From assembly GCA_902766095.1 (NCBI GenBank), contig CACXCN010000066.1, positions 1 through 48,040 on the forward strand: a stretch of 48,040 nucleotides of DNA, written 5' to 3'. Position 1 is the stretch's first letter, and every line of letters begins with the position of its first letter. Below, piece after piece: positions 7,781-19,287 of the stretch. The translations under genes were made by a program, and so were the position numbers. Origin of the DNA: an uncultured Selenomonas sp. Lineage in GTDB: Bacteria > Bacillota > Negativicutes > Selenomonadales > Selenomonadaceae. The notes under the pieces are model-generated. The model was not told the DNA's origin. It did no database searches and saw only the letters and a list, made by a program, of their open reading frames with translations.

Positions 7781-8370
7781 GTATCGGCATGAGTTTGGAA
7801 GAAATGCAGGAACTGCTGCGGAGCCGCCTGAAGCCCAGCCGCTATGAGCATTCGGTGGGCGTCTCGGAGACGGCAGCGGCTCTTGCGGAGCGCTTCGGCG
7901 TAGACGAGGGCAGGGCCCGTATTGCGGGACTGCTGCACGACTGCGCGCGCGAGTATCCGAACAGCGAGATGATCAGCGAAGCGGAGAAACGCGGCATAGC
8001 CATAGGCCCGATCGAGCGGGCCATGCCGCTGCTGCTGCACGCCTATATCGGAGCCCAGCGCGTCAAAGAGATCTATGGTGTCGACGATGAAGCGATATCG
8101 CGGGCCATATACTGCCATACGGTCGGTGGTGCCGGTATGACCGATCTCGATAAGATCATATGGTTTGCCGATATGATTGAGCCGGGGCGCGACTATCCCG
8201 GTGTCAAGCGGCTGCGCCGTCTCGCGCATGAAGCCAGCCTCAACGAGATGGTGCTGGCCGGCCTGAGCGATTCCATCGTATTCGTCGTCGAGAAGGGACG
8301 TCTCGTGCATCCCGACACGGTCATCGCCCGCAACGAGATATTGCTGCAGCAGGCCGAGCAGACGCACTGA
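7777..8370 (+). CDS. yqeK: YqeK-type HD-domain hydrolase (symmetrical Ap4A hydrolase)
   Basis: YqeK proteins split diadenosine tetraphosphate into two ADP in Firmicutes. The 197-residue product carries the HD metal-binding pattern: HSVGVSETAAAL, then LLHDCAREY, a later His in HAYIGAQ, and IWFADMIEPGRDYPGV. The ATG at 7777 overlaps the nadD stop (ATGA), which indicates translational coupling. nadD-yqeK-rsfS is a conserved Firmicutes cluster; here an LCP gene sits inside it. Confidence 0.92.
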   Translation: MSIGMSLEEMQELLRSRLKPSRYEHSVGVSETAAALAERFGVDEGRARIAGLLHDCAREYPNSEMISEAEKRGIAIGPIERAMPLLLHAYIGAQRVKEIYGVDDEAISRAIYCHTVGGAGMTDLDKIIWFADMIEPGRDYPGVKRLRRLAHEASLNEMVLAGLSDSIVFVVEKGRLVHPDTVIARNEILLQQAEQTH

Positions 8371-8404
8371 GAAACCCAGTGAAAGGCAGGAAGGAGGGAC
8401 CGCC

Positions 8405-9652
8405 ATGGCCGACAGACGCGGACCACGCCAGCCGCGTGACCGTGATGAAGACAAGCGGCCGCAAACGGGCGGACGGCGACGCCGGCGACATCCGGCAACG
8501 AAGAAGCCGCAGCCGGACAGGCAGAAGGATGCGGCAATGCGGCAACGCCGGCGACGAGCGATGTCTTCGTCACCAGCGGCCACGGATCGCGGTCCGGCAG
8601 CTGCGCAGGAACAGGCAGCTGGTGACGCTGAGAAAAGGCGGTTCGAGCTGCCGACCGAGACGATCGCCCAACGCCGGCGGCGGGTCGCAGCCCAGCGACG
8701 CAAGATCATGCTGCGACGACTGTTCGGCATGTTCGTGATGGCCATCATCGTACTGCTCATCATGTTCCTGGGGTATAACCTCATCACTTGGGGCGTTCAT
8801 AAATACAATGAGTATCAGGCAATGTATGCCGGCTACGAGCAGCGTCAGATCGAGCGGCGCGGCCAGGTGGACCCCCGTTTCGATGGCTATACGAATGTAC
8901 TCATCCTGGGCCTCGATGATGGCGCCGATGTGAGCGCTACGGAAGGTAAGAAAGCCGATACGATCATGGTCGCCAGTCTCGATAATGCCACGGGCCGCCT
9001 GCGTGTCATCAGCATCCCCTCGGGGACGCTCGTCAACTATGCCGGACAGGGAGCGACGAAGCTCAACCAGCTCTATGCTGCCGGAGGAGCGCCGCTCATG
9101 GTGCGGCAGATCGACAGCTTGCTGGGAATCTCGATCCATCAGTATATCGTTATCGATATGCAGACATTCTCCGAGCTCATTGATACGCTTGGCGGTATCG
9201 ATATCTATGTCGAGACGAATATGGACTACGATGACCCGGACGCAGGACTGTCCCTGCATCTGAAGCAGGGCTATCAGACGCTGTCGGGAGATCAGGCCCA
9301 GCAATACTTGCGCTACCGGGGCTCCGAGCTCGGGGAATTCGGCCGCATCGAGCGCCAGCAGAAATTCGTCAAAGCCCTGTACCAGCGGGTGCTGCAGCTC
9401 GATACGCTGACGAAACTGCCGCAGATCGCCCGCATATTCCAGAACCGGGTGGAGACGAGCACCGAGATATTTGACTCCGCTCATCTGGCCAACGTATTGC
9501 GCAGCATCAGCAGCGATACACCGCAGATGATACGTCTGCCGGGACAGCCAGCCGATGAGGATGATACCATATGGCTGCCGGACACAGACGGCATACAGGA
9601 GACCATGCAGGAGCTTTTCCCGCCGGAGACGCTGGAGCATGGTGAGCAATAA
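8405..9652 (+). CDS. LytR-CpsA-Psr (LCP) family cell-wall glycopolymer ligase
   Basis: LCP enzymes move lipid-linked glycopolymers onto peptidoglycan or proteins outside the membrane. The 415-residue protein has an unusually long, Arg/Lys/Gln-rich cytoplasmic tail (about 1-100), one membrane helix (about 110-130, FGMFVMAIIVLLIMFLGYNL), then an extracytoplasmic LCP domain. Family motifs seen are NVLILGLDDG, KADTIMVASLD, VISIPSGTLV (the usual PRDT-type motif is altered), LGGIDIYVETNMDYDD, and YLRYRGSELGEFGRIERQQ with the catalytic Arg and Asp-rich surroundings. The acceptor polymer in this diderm is unknown. Confidence 0.88.
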   Translation: MADRRGPRQPRDRDEDKRPQTGGRRRRRHPATKKPQPDRQKDAAMRQRRRRAMSSSPAATDRGPAAAQEQAAGDAEKRRFELPTETIAQRRRRVAAQRRKIMLRRLFGMFVMAIIVLLIMFLGYNLITWGVHKYNEYQAMYAGYEQRQIERRGQVDPRFDGYTNVLILGLDDGADVSATEGKKADTIMVASLDNATGRLRVISIPSGTLVNYAGQGATKLNQLYAAGGAPLMVRQIDSLLGISIHQYIVIDMQTFSELIDTLGGIDIYVETNMDYDDPDAGLSLHLKQGYQTLSGDQAQQYLRYRGSELGEFGRIERQQKFVKALYQRVLQLDTLTKLPQIARIFQNRVETSTEIFDSAHLANVLRSISSDTPQMIRLPGQPADEDDTIWLPDTDGIQETMQELFPPETLEHGEQ

Positions 9653-9719
9653 CTGGAGTATAGGGAACAATGATTTGATGATAGGCACTTGATGACGTGA
9701 TTTTTCAGGAGGTAATATT

Positions 9720-10064
9720 TTGGATCCAAAGGAAATAAGCCTGGCTATATGCAAAGCAGCCAGCGATAAGAAAGCCCATGATATCGTGACGATGGATATG
9801 GCCGGTGTGATGCCGTCCGCCGATTATTTCGTCATCTGCTCGGCTCCGACCGCTACCCAGGTCCGGGCAATCGCAGACAATATCGAGGAGCAGCTGGCCC
9901 TGCAGGGCGTGGCCTACTCGCATCGCGAGGGCTATCGCGAGGGCGAGTGGATACTCATGGACTACGGTGATGTTGTTGCGCATATATTCCGCCAGGAGAT
10001 GCGGGAGTATTATGCTCTGGAGCAGCTCTGGGGCGATGCCAAGCTGACGACGTACGAGGACTGA
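9720..10064 (+). CDS. rsfS: Ribosome silencing factor RsfS
   Basis: RsfS binds L14 and prevents subunit joining when nutrients are scarce. The 114 residues fit the family length. Motifs are DIVTMDMAGVMPSADYFVIC, then ATQVRAIADNIEEQL, and GEWILMDYGDVVAHIF. The start is TTG at 9720 with AGGAGG 7 bases before it. It is six bases from cvfB. Confidence 0.95.
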   Translation: MDPKEISLAICKAASDKKAHDIVTMDMAGVMPSADYFVICSAPTATQVRAIADNIEEQLALQGVAYSHREGYREGEWILMDYGDVVAHIFRQEMREYYALEQLWGDAKLTTYED

Positions 10065-10070
10065 TCAAGC

Positions 10071-11012
10071 ATGCGTTATGCTAACGATAGCCGCCATCCG
10101 GACAAAAGATGGCAGATACATAGGGATGAGCATGGCAGCGCTGAGCTGCGCGAGCAGCCGCAGCGCCGCTATGGCCCGGCTTCGGTCGCGACCCTGCGCG
10201 TGGCGCGCGTCAATGAGATGGGCGCATTCCTCGATGCCGGCACGGGCAATACGAGCGATGATATCCTGCTGCATCATACGCAGCAGACAGCGCCCGTGGC
10301 TGTGGGGGACGAGGTAGAGGTATTCCTGTATCTCGACCCGAAGCACCGCCTGACCGCCAGTATGCGCGTGCCGCGCATGAAGGAAGGGCAGATCGCCCGC
10401 CTGCGCGTCATCAATGTCAGCCGCGATGGAGCTTTTGTCGATGTGGGAGCTGAGCGCGGCATATTCATGCCCTATGCGGGCATGCGCGGGCGGCCTCAGG
10501 TCGGCGAGGTCGTATGGGCGAAGCTCTATACGGATAAATCGGGCCGGCTGGCCGTGACGATGGATGTGGATGATGAGATACGACGGGCGTCCCGTCCGGC
10601 CAAAGGCGTTCACAAAGGCCAGATCGTCCACGGCGCCATATATAATATCACGGAGGCAGGCGCGTTCCTGTTCTCGGATGAGCGCTATATCGTATTCATC
10701 ACGAACAAGGAAATGCCGCAGCATCCGCGAGTGGGGCAGGAGGTCACGGCCCGCGTGACGTATGTGCGCGATGACGGGCGCCTCAATGCCTCGCTGCGGG
10801 AGATCAAAGAGCAGGCGCTGAACACGGATGCCGAGCGAATCCTGAACCTCATGAAGGGACGTGACGGACGGATGCCGTACAGCGACGCTACTTCGCCTGA
10901 AGTCATACGCGACGTGTTCCACATCAGCAAGGCTGCGTTCAAACGGGCAATCGGTCATCTGCTGCGCGATAACCTCATCGAGCAGCGTGACGGCTGGACA
11001 TATCTGAAATGA
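10071..11012 (+). CDS. cvfB: CvfB/YitL-family S1-like RNA-binding protein
   Basis: The 313-residue protein contains three S1-like OB folds followed by a C-terminal winged helix (about 250-313, DVFHISKAAFKRAIGHLL...GWTYLK), the layout of CvfB (YitL) of Gram-positive bacteria. S1 repeats are visible as VARVNEMGAFLDAG, VINVSRDGAFVDVG and YNITEAGAFLFSD. CvfB binds RNA and affects virulence gene expression in Staphylococcus; its role here is unknown. A 37-residue basic N-terminal extension precedes the first S1 fold. GAGGA lies 10 bases before the ATG. Confidence 0.87.
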   Translation: MRYANDSRHPDKRWQIHRDEHGSAELREQPQRRYGPASVATLRVARVNEMGAFLDAGTGNTSDDILLHHTQQTAPVAVGDEVEVFLYLDPKHRLTASMRVPRMKEGQIARLRVINVSRDGAFVDVGAERGIFMPYAGMRGRPQVGEVVWAKLYTDKSGRLAVTMDVDDEIRRASRPAKGVHKGQIVHGAIYNITEAGAFLFSDERYIVFITNKEMPQHPRVGQEVTARVTYVRDDGRLNASLREIKEQALNTDAERILNLMKGRDGRMPYSDATSPEVIRDVFHISKAAFKRAIGHLLRDNLIEQRDGWTYLK

Positions 11013-11127
11013 TATTTTTCTGGCAAAATTAGAACGGAATAGAAGGATTTAGCCGGCGCAGGGCGAATACCATAAAATAGACAAGTGACTGTACATCCAA
11101 TGGGATATTGATATGGGGGCGAATTTA

Positions 11128-12078
11128 ATGGCAGCAGAAACAAGTGGAGATAAGAAAGGCATACTGCTGGAGACGGGCACCAACGAATTCGAGATCGTGG
11201 AATTCAGCATCGGCAATGTGAACTACGGCATCAATGTCGCCAAGGTTCGCGAGGTCATACCGCAGGCTCCGGTCACGGCTATGCCGCAGGCACATCCTTA
11301 TGTCGACGGCCTGTTCACGCTGCGTGGCAAAGCCATTCCTTTGGTCAATCTGCCGCGCTGCCTGAACGTGCAGCCGAATGAGGAGCCGAAGAATATCATC
11401 GTTACTGAGATCAATAATTACAACATCGGTTTCCTCGTAGAGAATGTATCGCGTATCCATCGCATTTCCTGGAAAGACATGGAGCCGGCACCGGAGGTCG
11501 GTGACCAGTCCCGCGTGGTCGGCATCATAAAGATGGAAGACCGCATCGTGCTGCTGCTCGACTTCGAGACGATCATCGCTGAGATCAATCCGGAGATCAA
11601 TGCCAAGCTCACGACGGTGTCGGAGGCCAGCGAGGATATCAAGGATAAGCGTCAGGATGTCCATGTCGTCGTGGCTGAGGATTCGCCGATGCTGCGCGAC
11701 CTGCTGGTGACGACGCTGCATGAGTCCGGCTATCGTTTCGTACGTGATTTCGGCAATGGCCAGGATGCCTGGGAGTACCTGCAGAGCCTCGCACAGAAGG
11801 AAGGCCCCATTGAAAATCATGTCGGCATCGTCGTCACCGATGTCGAGATGCCGAAGATGGATGGCCACCGTCTGCTGAAGCTCATTCGCAGCGATGAACG
11901 TCTGGGCAATGTACCCGTTGTTCTGTTCTCGTCGCTCATCAGCGAGGAGATGCGTCTCAAGGGCGAGGCACTGGGGGCGTCGGGGCAGATCTCGAAGCCG
12001 GAGATCGATCAGCTCATCGATTTGCTCGATAAGCTCATATTCGGCAAGTCGGCGAAGAAAGACGCTGACGAGGAATGA
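11128..12078 (+). CDS. cheV: Chemotaxis coupling protein CheV (CheW + receiver)
   Basis: CheV couples chemoreceptors to CheA and is tuned by phosphorylation. The 316-residue product has an N-terminal CheW domain (about 15-165: ILLETGTNEFEIVEFSIG, VREVIP, GLFTLRGKAIPLVNL) and a C-terminal receiver domain (about 180-305: VVAEDSPMLRDLL, the phosphorylatable Asp in IVVTDVEMPKMDGHRLL, and a KP pair near SKPEIDQL). ATG 11128 has GGGGGCG 8 bases upstream; ATG 11113 is an in-frame alternative. It implies a motile relative or ancestor and fits with the YjfB-like gene farther on. No other che gene lies in the window. Confidence 0.93.
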   Translation: MAAETSGDKKGILLETGTNEFEIVEFSIGNVNYGINVAKVREVIPQAPVTAMPQAHPYVDGLFTLRGKAIPLVNLPRCLNVQPNEEPKNIIVTEINNYNIGFLVENVSRIHRISWKDMEPAPEVGDQSRVVGIIKMEDRIVLLLDFETIIAEINPEINAKLTTVSEASEDIKDKRQDVHVVVAEDSPMLRDLLVTTLHESGYRFVRDFGNGQDAWEYLQSLAQKEGPIENHVGIVVTDVEMPKMDGHRLLKLIRSDERLGNVPVVLFSSLISEEMRLKGEALGASGQISKPEIDQLIDLLDKLIFGKSAKKDADEE

Positions 12079-12091
12079 TTCAGTGAATTTG

Positions 12092-12175
12092 GCCACCGTG
12101 GGGCAGAATAGGATTGCCTGCTGACAATATGGACTGGCAGGCAGTTCATTCTGAACCAGCGGTGGCTTTTGCTTT
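12092..12175 (+). terminator. Elaborate terminator-like RNA structure after cheV
   Basis: Three nested helices are colinear: GCCACCG (12092-12098) with CGGTGGC (12160-12166), CAGAAT (12104-12109) with ATTCTG (12148-12153), and GCCTGC (12116-12121) with GCAGGC (12137-12142). The outer helix is followed by TTTTGCTTT. It ends cheV transcription, but its 75 bases are far more than a simple terminator needs. Confidence 0.7.
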
Positions 12176-12211
12176 ATCTGGTGTACTGATTGGCAGGATG
12201 AGGCCGCAGGG

Positions 12212-12253
12212 TTGCCGCCACTGGCTATTTTGACTATAATAGTACTATGTCAA
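12212..12253 (+). promoter_or_regulatory. Promoter with overlapping palindromic operator
   Basis: TTGCCG (12212-12217), a 17-bp spacer and a perfect TATAAT (12235-12240) lie about 60 bases before the solute-binding protein gene. Across the -10 is a dyad: TTGAC (12229-12233) and GTCAA (12249-12253) flank the palindrome ATAGTACTAT (12239-12248). A repressor bound there would block the promoter. The regulator is not identified. Confidence 0.6.
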
Positions 12254-12298
12254 GCTATGGAAAGAACAGACTAGGAGACTAGGAGAGTATATCGTACG

Positions 12299-13357
12299 AT
12301 GAGACGCTACACTTCATTGCTGTTGACGGCTTTCATCCTGCTGATCGTAGTACTGGCCGGATCGGCATATCTGGCGGGGGCAGGTCAGGAGAATGTGGAG
12401 CAGCCGCAGCATACTATAAGGGTGTACACTACGCTGCCAGCGGAGACAGCCTCTATTCTGGCTGATGGCTATGCGAGCAACCATGACACCCATATTGATT
12501 TCGTATCGCTGTCCTCCGATGAGATCATCAGGCACCTGCAGGAGCAGGTCAAGAGTGGCAAAGATGATGGCGACGCTGCCATGATACTGGCGGACAGCCG
12601 TACGCTGGAGCGGGCGGCTGCCCTAGGATACCTCGTGCCCTATATATCAGAGGCCGGTGACCAGGTGGCACCGAATTTCCGTCAGGAAAGTGGCTACTGG
12701 GTCGGCGTGTTCTATGATCCGATCGTATTCTGCGTGAACAGTGATTATCTGCGCCTGCAGAGTGATATGCCGGATACGTGGACGGCGCTGGCCAAGCGTT
12801 CGGACGCTCGCATCGGCATCACGGATTTCCTGGCGGCGGATGCGTCAGCGAATTTGTTCTGCAGCATGGTCGCGCAGTTCGGCGATGCCGCTACCTATGA
12901 TATATGGCGGGATCTGCATCCGCGCGTCGTGCAGTATGCGAGATACCTCTCCAATCCGGTGCGTCAGGCCGGCATGGGCGAGGTCGATATCGCCATAGCG
13001 GTAGAGAGCGAGGCACTGCGCTATATCCATGACGGCTATCCGCTGCGCATCGTCTATCCGGCCGATGGGACTGCGGCAATCATTACCGGTACCGGGATAG
13101 CCTATCGGGCGAAACCGTCAGACAGGGAGCAGGCGCAGCAGTTCGCTGACTGGCTGCTGACGGATGAGGCGCAGCTCGTGCTCCAGGTGAAGGACCAGTT
13201 CCTGGTGCCGACGAATCCAGCGACTATGGCCTACATGTCATTCGCCGGCAAGAATATCGTGCTGTTCGATCAGCCCGAGGCGGTCAATTTCAGTCAGCAG
13301 CAGCGTCATGACCTGCTCGACCGCTGGGTGAAAGAAATCAGATTTCAATCCACATGA
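12299..13357 (+). CDS. Extracellular solute-binding protein (iron(III)/AfuA-FbpA-like)
   Basis: This 352-residue exported protein has the fold pattern of family 1 periplasmic binding proteins for ferric iron or related ligands: RVYTTLPAETASILADGY at the start of the mature domain, GYWVGVFYDPIVFCVN, PDTWTALAK, GTGIAYRAKPSDREQAQQF and DWLLTDEAQ. The N terminus has one hydrophobic segment (about 7-27) with no lipobox, so it is either cleaved or a membrane anchor. There is no permease or ATPase gene beside it. It has its own promoter and an operator-like dyad. The ligand cannot be read from sequence. Confidence 0.75.
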   Translation: MRRYTSLLLTAFILLIVVLAGSAYLAGAGQENVEQPQHTIRVYTTLPAETASILADGYASNHDTHIDFVSLSSDEIIRHLQEQVKSGKDDGDAAMILADSRTLERAAALGYLVPYISEAGDQVAPNFRQESGYWVGVFYDPIVFCVNSDYLRLQSDMPDTWTALAKRSDARIGITDFLAADASANLFCSMVAQFGDAATYDIWRDLHPRVVQYARYLSNPVRQAGMGEVDIAIAVESEALRYIHDGYPLRIVYPADGTAAIITGTGIAYRAKPSDREQAQQFADWLLTDEAQLVLQVKDQFLVPTNPATMAYMSFAGKNIVLFDQPEAVNFSQQQRHDLLDRWVKEIRFQST

Positions 13358-13437
13358 TCGAGCTCGTCGTGTTCCGGAAGATGCCGACATAGAAAAACAA
13401 ACAGTAATGTGTATATATTTACGGGGGTAAGTGAAAA

Positions 13438-14787
13438 TTGAAAGCAGGGTTTATCAGTCTGGGATGCTCCAAGAATCTGGTTGATACGGAGGTCATGCTG
13501 GGCATATTGCAGGAACATGGCATAGAGCTGACGAATCAGCCGTCAGAGGCTGATATATTGATCGTCAATACCTGCGCCTTCATCCAGTCGGCCAAGGAAG
13601 AATCGATAACGACGGTCCTCAATATGGCTGATTACAAGGAATCCGGACGCTGCCGCAGCCTCATCATAGCCGGCTGCCTCGGACAGCGCTACGGTCAGGA
13701 GCTGCTCGATGATATGCCGGAGGTCAACGCGGTGCTGGGCACCGATGCCTACCGCCGCATCATGGAGGCTGTGCGCGAGACGTTGAAGGGGCGCCGCGTC
13801 GTGCTGACGGGCGAGGATAATACGATGTACGATGCGCATACGCCGCGCATCCGCACGACGCCGGGCTATACAGCCTATGTCAAGATTGCCGAGGGCTGTG
13901 ATAACCGTTGTGCGTTCTGTGCCATTCCGGATATCCGCGGTCATTTCCGCAGCCGCTCCATAGAGGATATCAAGGCAGAAGTCGTGGAGCTCGCCGAACA
14001 GGGCGTCAAAGAGATCGTGCTGATCGCTGAGGACAGCACGTATTATGGCCTTGACCTTTATGGCAAGCCCCGTCTGGCCCAGCTGCTGCGCGAGCTCGCG
14101 CAGGTAGAGAAGATACGCTGGATACGCACGCTCTACATGTACCCGAAGTTCTTCACGGATGAGCTCATCGATGTCTATGCCACGGAGCCCAAAGTGCTCA
14201 AATACGTCGATATGCCGCTGCAGCATGCGCATGATTCCGTACTGAAGGCCATGCGTCGGCCCGATCGTCGCGCTGATATCGTTACCCTCATAAAGAAGCT
14301 GCGTGAGCGCGTACCCGGCATCGTCATCCGGTCGACGTTCATCGTCGGCTTCCCCGGCGAGACCGATGCCCAGTATCAGTCCCTGCGCGACTTTGTCGAG
14401 GAGATGCGCTTTGAGAAGATGGGCGTGTTCACCTTCTCGCGCGAGGAGGGGACCCCGGCCTATGATATGCCTGGTCAGATATCGGAGGACGTGATGCAGG
14501 AACGCTATCATGACCTCATGAGCCTCCAGAGCCGCATATCCGAGGAGGTAAACCGCAAGCTCGAGGGGCAGACGATCGAGGTCCTCGTCGAGGGACGCGA
14601 CCAGGAGCAGAACAATATAGCGGTAGGCCGCTCGTACCGCGAGGCACCGGAGGTCGATGGCCAGGTCTACATCGAGGGTGATGCGACCAGCCAGCCCGGC
14701 GATATCGTGCGCGTGCGCGTGCTGCAGGGCTTCACCTACGATGTGGTCGGGGAGCTCGTCGAGGACGAGACGGAGGCAGAGTCATGA
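13438..14787 (+). CDS. rimO: Ribosomal protein S12 methylthiotransferase RimO
   Basis: RimO is a radical SAM enzyme that adds a methylthio group to an Asp of ribosomal protein S12. The 449 residues include the N-terminal MTTase domain with its three cluster cysteines (SLGCSKN, NTCAF, AGCLGQRY), the radical SAM motif CDNRCAFC, and a C-terminal TRAM domain (about 378-442). The start is TTG at 13438 behind GGGGG, giving M-K-A-G-F-I-S-L-G-C. The stop overlaps the pncC start. Confidence 0.95.
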   Translation: MKAGFISLGCSKNLVDTEVMLGILQEHGIELTNQPSEADILIVNTCAFIQSAKEESITTVLNMADYKESGRCRSLIIAGCLGQRYGQELLDDMPEVNAVLGTDAYRRIMEAVRETLKGRRVVLTGEDNTMYDAHTPRIRTTPGYTAYVKIAEGCDNRCAFCAIPDIRGHFRSRSIEDIKAEVVELAEQGVKEIVLIAEDSTYYGLDLYGKPRLAQLLRELAQVEKIRWIRTLYMYPKFFTDELIDVYATEPKVLKYVDMPLQHAHDSVLKAMRRPDRRADIVTLIKKLRERVPGIVIRSTFIVGFPGETDAQYQSLRDFVEEMRFEKMGVFTFSREEGTPAYDMPGQISEDVMQERYHDLMSLQSRISEEVNRKLEGQTIEVLVEGRDQEQNNIAVGRSYREAPEVDGQVYIEGDATSQPGDIVRVRVLQGFTYDVVGELVEDETEAES

Positions 14788-15293
14788 GTGATGCTGAGGG
14801 ACTGGGAAGCCTGCTGCGTGAGCGTCATCTGACCATCGCCTGTGCCGAATCGTGTACGGGCGGCTTGCTTACGAGCCTGCTGACCGACGTGCCGGGGAGC
14901 TCGGCCTATGTAAAGGGCTCGATCGTCTGCTATACGAATGAGATCAAGGAACGGCTGGTCGGAGTGCCAGCCGGGATCATCGAAAAATATACAGAGGTAT
15001 CGTACGATTGTGCCTGCGAGATGGCTGCCGGCGTGCGCAAGGCCATCGGTGCCGATATCGGCGTCGGCATCACTGGCAACGCCGGTCCGGATGCCTCCGC
15101 TGGCCAGCCTGTGGGATGTGTCTTTATCGCAGCTGCCGTGGGCGGGGCGGTAAGGGGCATAAAGTGCCAGTTTGATGGCGACCGGTGCCAGGTCAAACAG
15201 CTCGCGGCGCTGAAGGCTATGGAGCTGGTGTCGGCTATGTTGAAAGCTGATGACTCTGGCGATGTCGGACCTGACGACGTAACGAATTGCTGA
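14784..15293 (+). CDS. pncC: CinA-family nicotinamide-nucleotide amidase (PncC)
   Basis: The 169-residue protein is the stand-alone C-terminal CinA domain, which deamidates nicotinamide mononucleotide in NAD salvage. Signatures are CAESCTGGLLTSLLTDVPGS, then SFxxG-like YVKGSIVCYTNEIK and VGITGNAGPDASAGQPVG. ATGA overlap with rimO suggests coupled translation. The N-terminal molybdopterin-like CinA domain is absent. Confidence 0.9.
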   Translation: MSDAEGLGSLLRERHLTIACAESCTGGLLTSLLTDVPGSSAYVKGSIVCYTNEIKERLVGVPAGIIEKYTEVSYDCACEMAAGVRKAIGADIGVGITGNAGPDASAGQPVGCVFIAAAVGGAVRGIKCQFDGDRCQVKQLAALKAMELVSAMLKADDSGDVGPDDVTNC

Positions 15294-15342
15294 TCATGGG
15301 GAATATAAAGAAAAATTCGTGAGGCTTTTAGGGGGATATGAT

Positions 15343-16545
15343 ATGGATAGAGAAGCGAAAACAGCGCTTTTGACATCACTTATCTGCGTGGCCCTGTCAT
15401 CGGGCACAGCCTGTGCGGCAAATAATGTTGCGACAACTGCCAATACAGCAGTTCCGCAAGGCATGGTATATGATCTGACTGGGCATAAGCAAACCCAGAC
15501 CAAAGCGAAGCAGATGCCTGATGATCAGCAGCTGCAGGGCGAGGATCCGAGCCCAGACCTCCGTGCCAGGATGCACTGGGAGGCTGTAGCGAAACAGGAG
15601 CCGGCTGCGGCAACCAAAGACACTGTGGCGAAGCCGCAGCCGATCATCATAACAGCCCAGGACATACGCCGTCAGCAAAAGGAAGCCCGCAAAGCCCTGC
15701 GCAACAACAAGAAGGCGCAGCAGGCCGGGCAGCAGTGGCAGCCGCAGCTGCCTCCTACGCCCGGCTCGCTGCCGGCTGCGGGGACTACTGGTGCAGCTGC
15801 AGACTGGACTCCTCTGGAAAAGGAGCATACCGGCAGTACCGTGCCGTCTATAGGCAGAGAGCCGGGGCAGTCTCAGCCAGCACCGGCTCCCGGCCCGGCT
15901 CTGCCGCCACAGCCAGCTGCACTGCCGAGGCAGCCGGAGCCAGCCAGGGTGCCGGAGCAGTCAGGAACCATGCCGGCAGATCGCCTGCCCCAGGAACAGC
16001 TGCCGCCGGTTGCCCGGGCTGCAGCACCGCAGCCGCCTGAAGGAAAGTCCGGGAACCGGCCGCCGCAGCCGCTACAGGGACAGCCCGGAGCCCAGCCGCC
16101 CATGCCGCCACAAGCAGGCTCTCTGCAGCCGCCTGTGGCCGGGGACGGCGTCCAGCCGCCAGCCGATAAGCAGGACGGCAGACATCATCATCATCGCCGC
16201 CACGTCCGGCCTTATCAGCCGGGACCGCAGCAGCCGCCCCGGCTGCGCCGCGACACGCCGCGCACCGTGGACTACGGCGCGCGTGAGCCGGAGTTCGCGG
16301 GCATATCGAACGAGGTATACCGTCATATAAAGGCCGGTATATTCGCCATGACGATGCAGCTGAGCCAGGAGCCTACGGAGCATGGTGTTTATGAGCTGGC
16401 GCGCATACTCTGCGCCAACGATAAGCTGACACGTCTGCAGAAGATCGACTACCTCATCGGTTTCGGCTGGGCCATCAACCACAGCCGTCTGTCCGACTGG
16501 CAGAAAGGCGCCCTCATCGACGCTGTACTGCAGGCGTTCGATTGA
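15343..16545 (+). CDS. Exported proline-rich protein of unknown function
   Basis: This 400-residue protein has a signal peptide (about 1-26, ending TACAA), then some 280 residues of low complexity rich in Pro, Gln, Ala and Gly with a His/Arg patch (GRHHHHRRHVRPY). A compact, charged, probably helical C-terminal domain follows (about 310-400, including GIFAMTMQLSQEP, ARILCANDKLTRLQKIDYLI and LSDWQKGALIDAVLQAF). The ATG at 15343 has GGGGG 7 bases upstream. The layout suggests a linker that spans the cell wall with a folded head. No family recognised. Confidence 0.75.
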   Translation: MDREAKTALLTSLICVALSSGTACAANNVATTANTAVPQGMVYDLTGHKQTQTKAKQMPDDQQLQGEDPSPDLRARMHWEAVAKQEPAAATKDTVAKPQPIIITAQDIRRQQKEARKALRNNKKAQQAGQQWQPQLPPTPGSLPAAGTTGAAADWTPLEKEHTGSTVPSIGREPGQSQPAPAPGPALPPQPAALPRQPEPARVPEQSGTMPADRLPQEQLPPVARAAAPQPPEGKSGNRPPQPLQGQPGAQPPMPPQAGSLQPPVAGDGVQPPADKQDGRHHHHRRHVRPYQPGPQQPPRLRRDTPRTVDYGAREPEFAGISNEVYRHIKAGIFAMTMQLSQEPTEHGVYELARILCANDKLTRLQKIDYLIGFGWAINHSRLSDWQKGALIDAVLQAFD

Positions 16546-16553
16546 ACAAAAGG

Positions 16554-16582
16554 AGTCTTCCCCGAGAGGGAAGGCTTTTTTT
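16554..16582 (+). terminator. Rho-independent terminator before secA
   Basis: A 9-bp stem (agtcttccc / gggaaggct, one G-U pair) with a 5-base loop is followed by seven Ts. It starts 8 bases after the stop of the proline-rich protein gene. Confidence 0.88.
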
Positions 16583-16591
16583 GTCGTAAAA

Positions 16592-16620
16592 TTGACTTAT
16601 GAAAAGCAGTCTGTTAATAT
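16592..16620 (+). promoter_or_regulatory. Putative sigma-A promoter of secA
   Basis: TTGACT (16592-16597), a 17-bp spacer and TAATAT (16615-16620) lie between the preceding terminator and the secA ribosome site. Confidence 0.65.
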
Positions 16621-16655
16621 TGTAGGGTAGGACTACTATAGAAGGAGTGATCTGC

Positions 16656-19247
<2,592 letters not shown>

Positions 19248-19287
19248 AACTTTACATACTTTACTTTACAAAAAGGTGATAAGATAA

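Noticed and set aside
15848-16111. Alternative frames in the proline-rich gene
   Set aside because: Low-complexity GC-rich DNA leaves several frames open; only the + frame from 15343 has a start, ribosome site, signal peptide and folded C-terminal domain.
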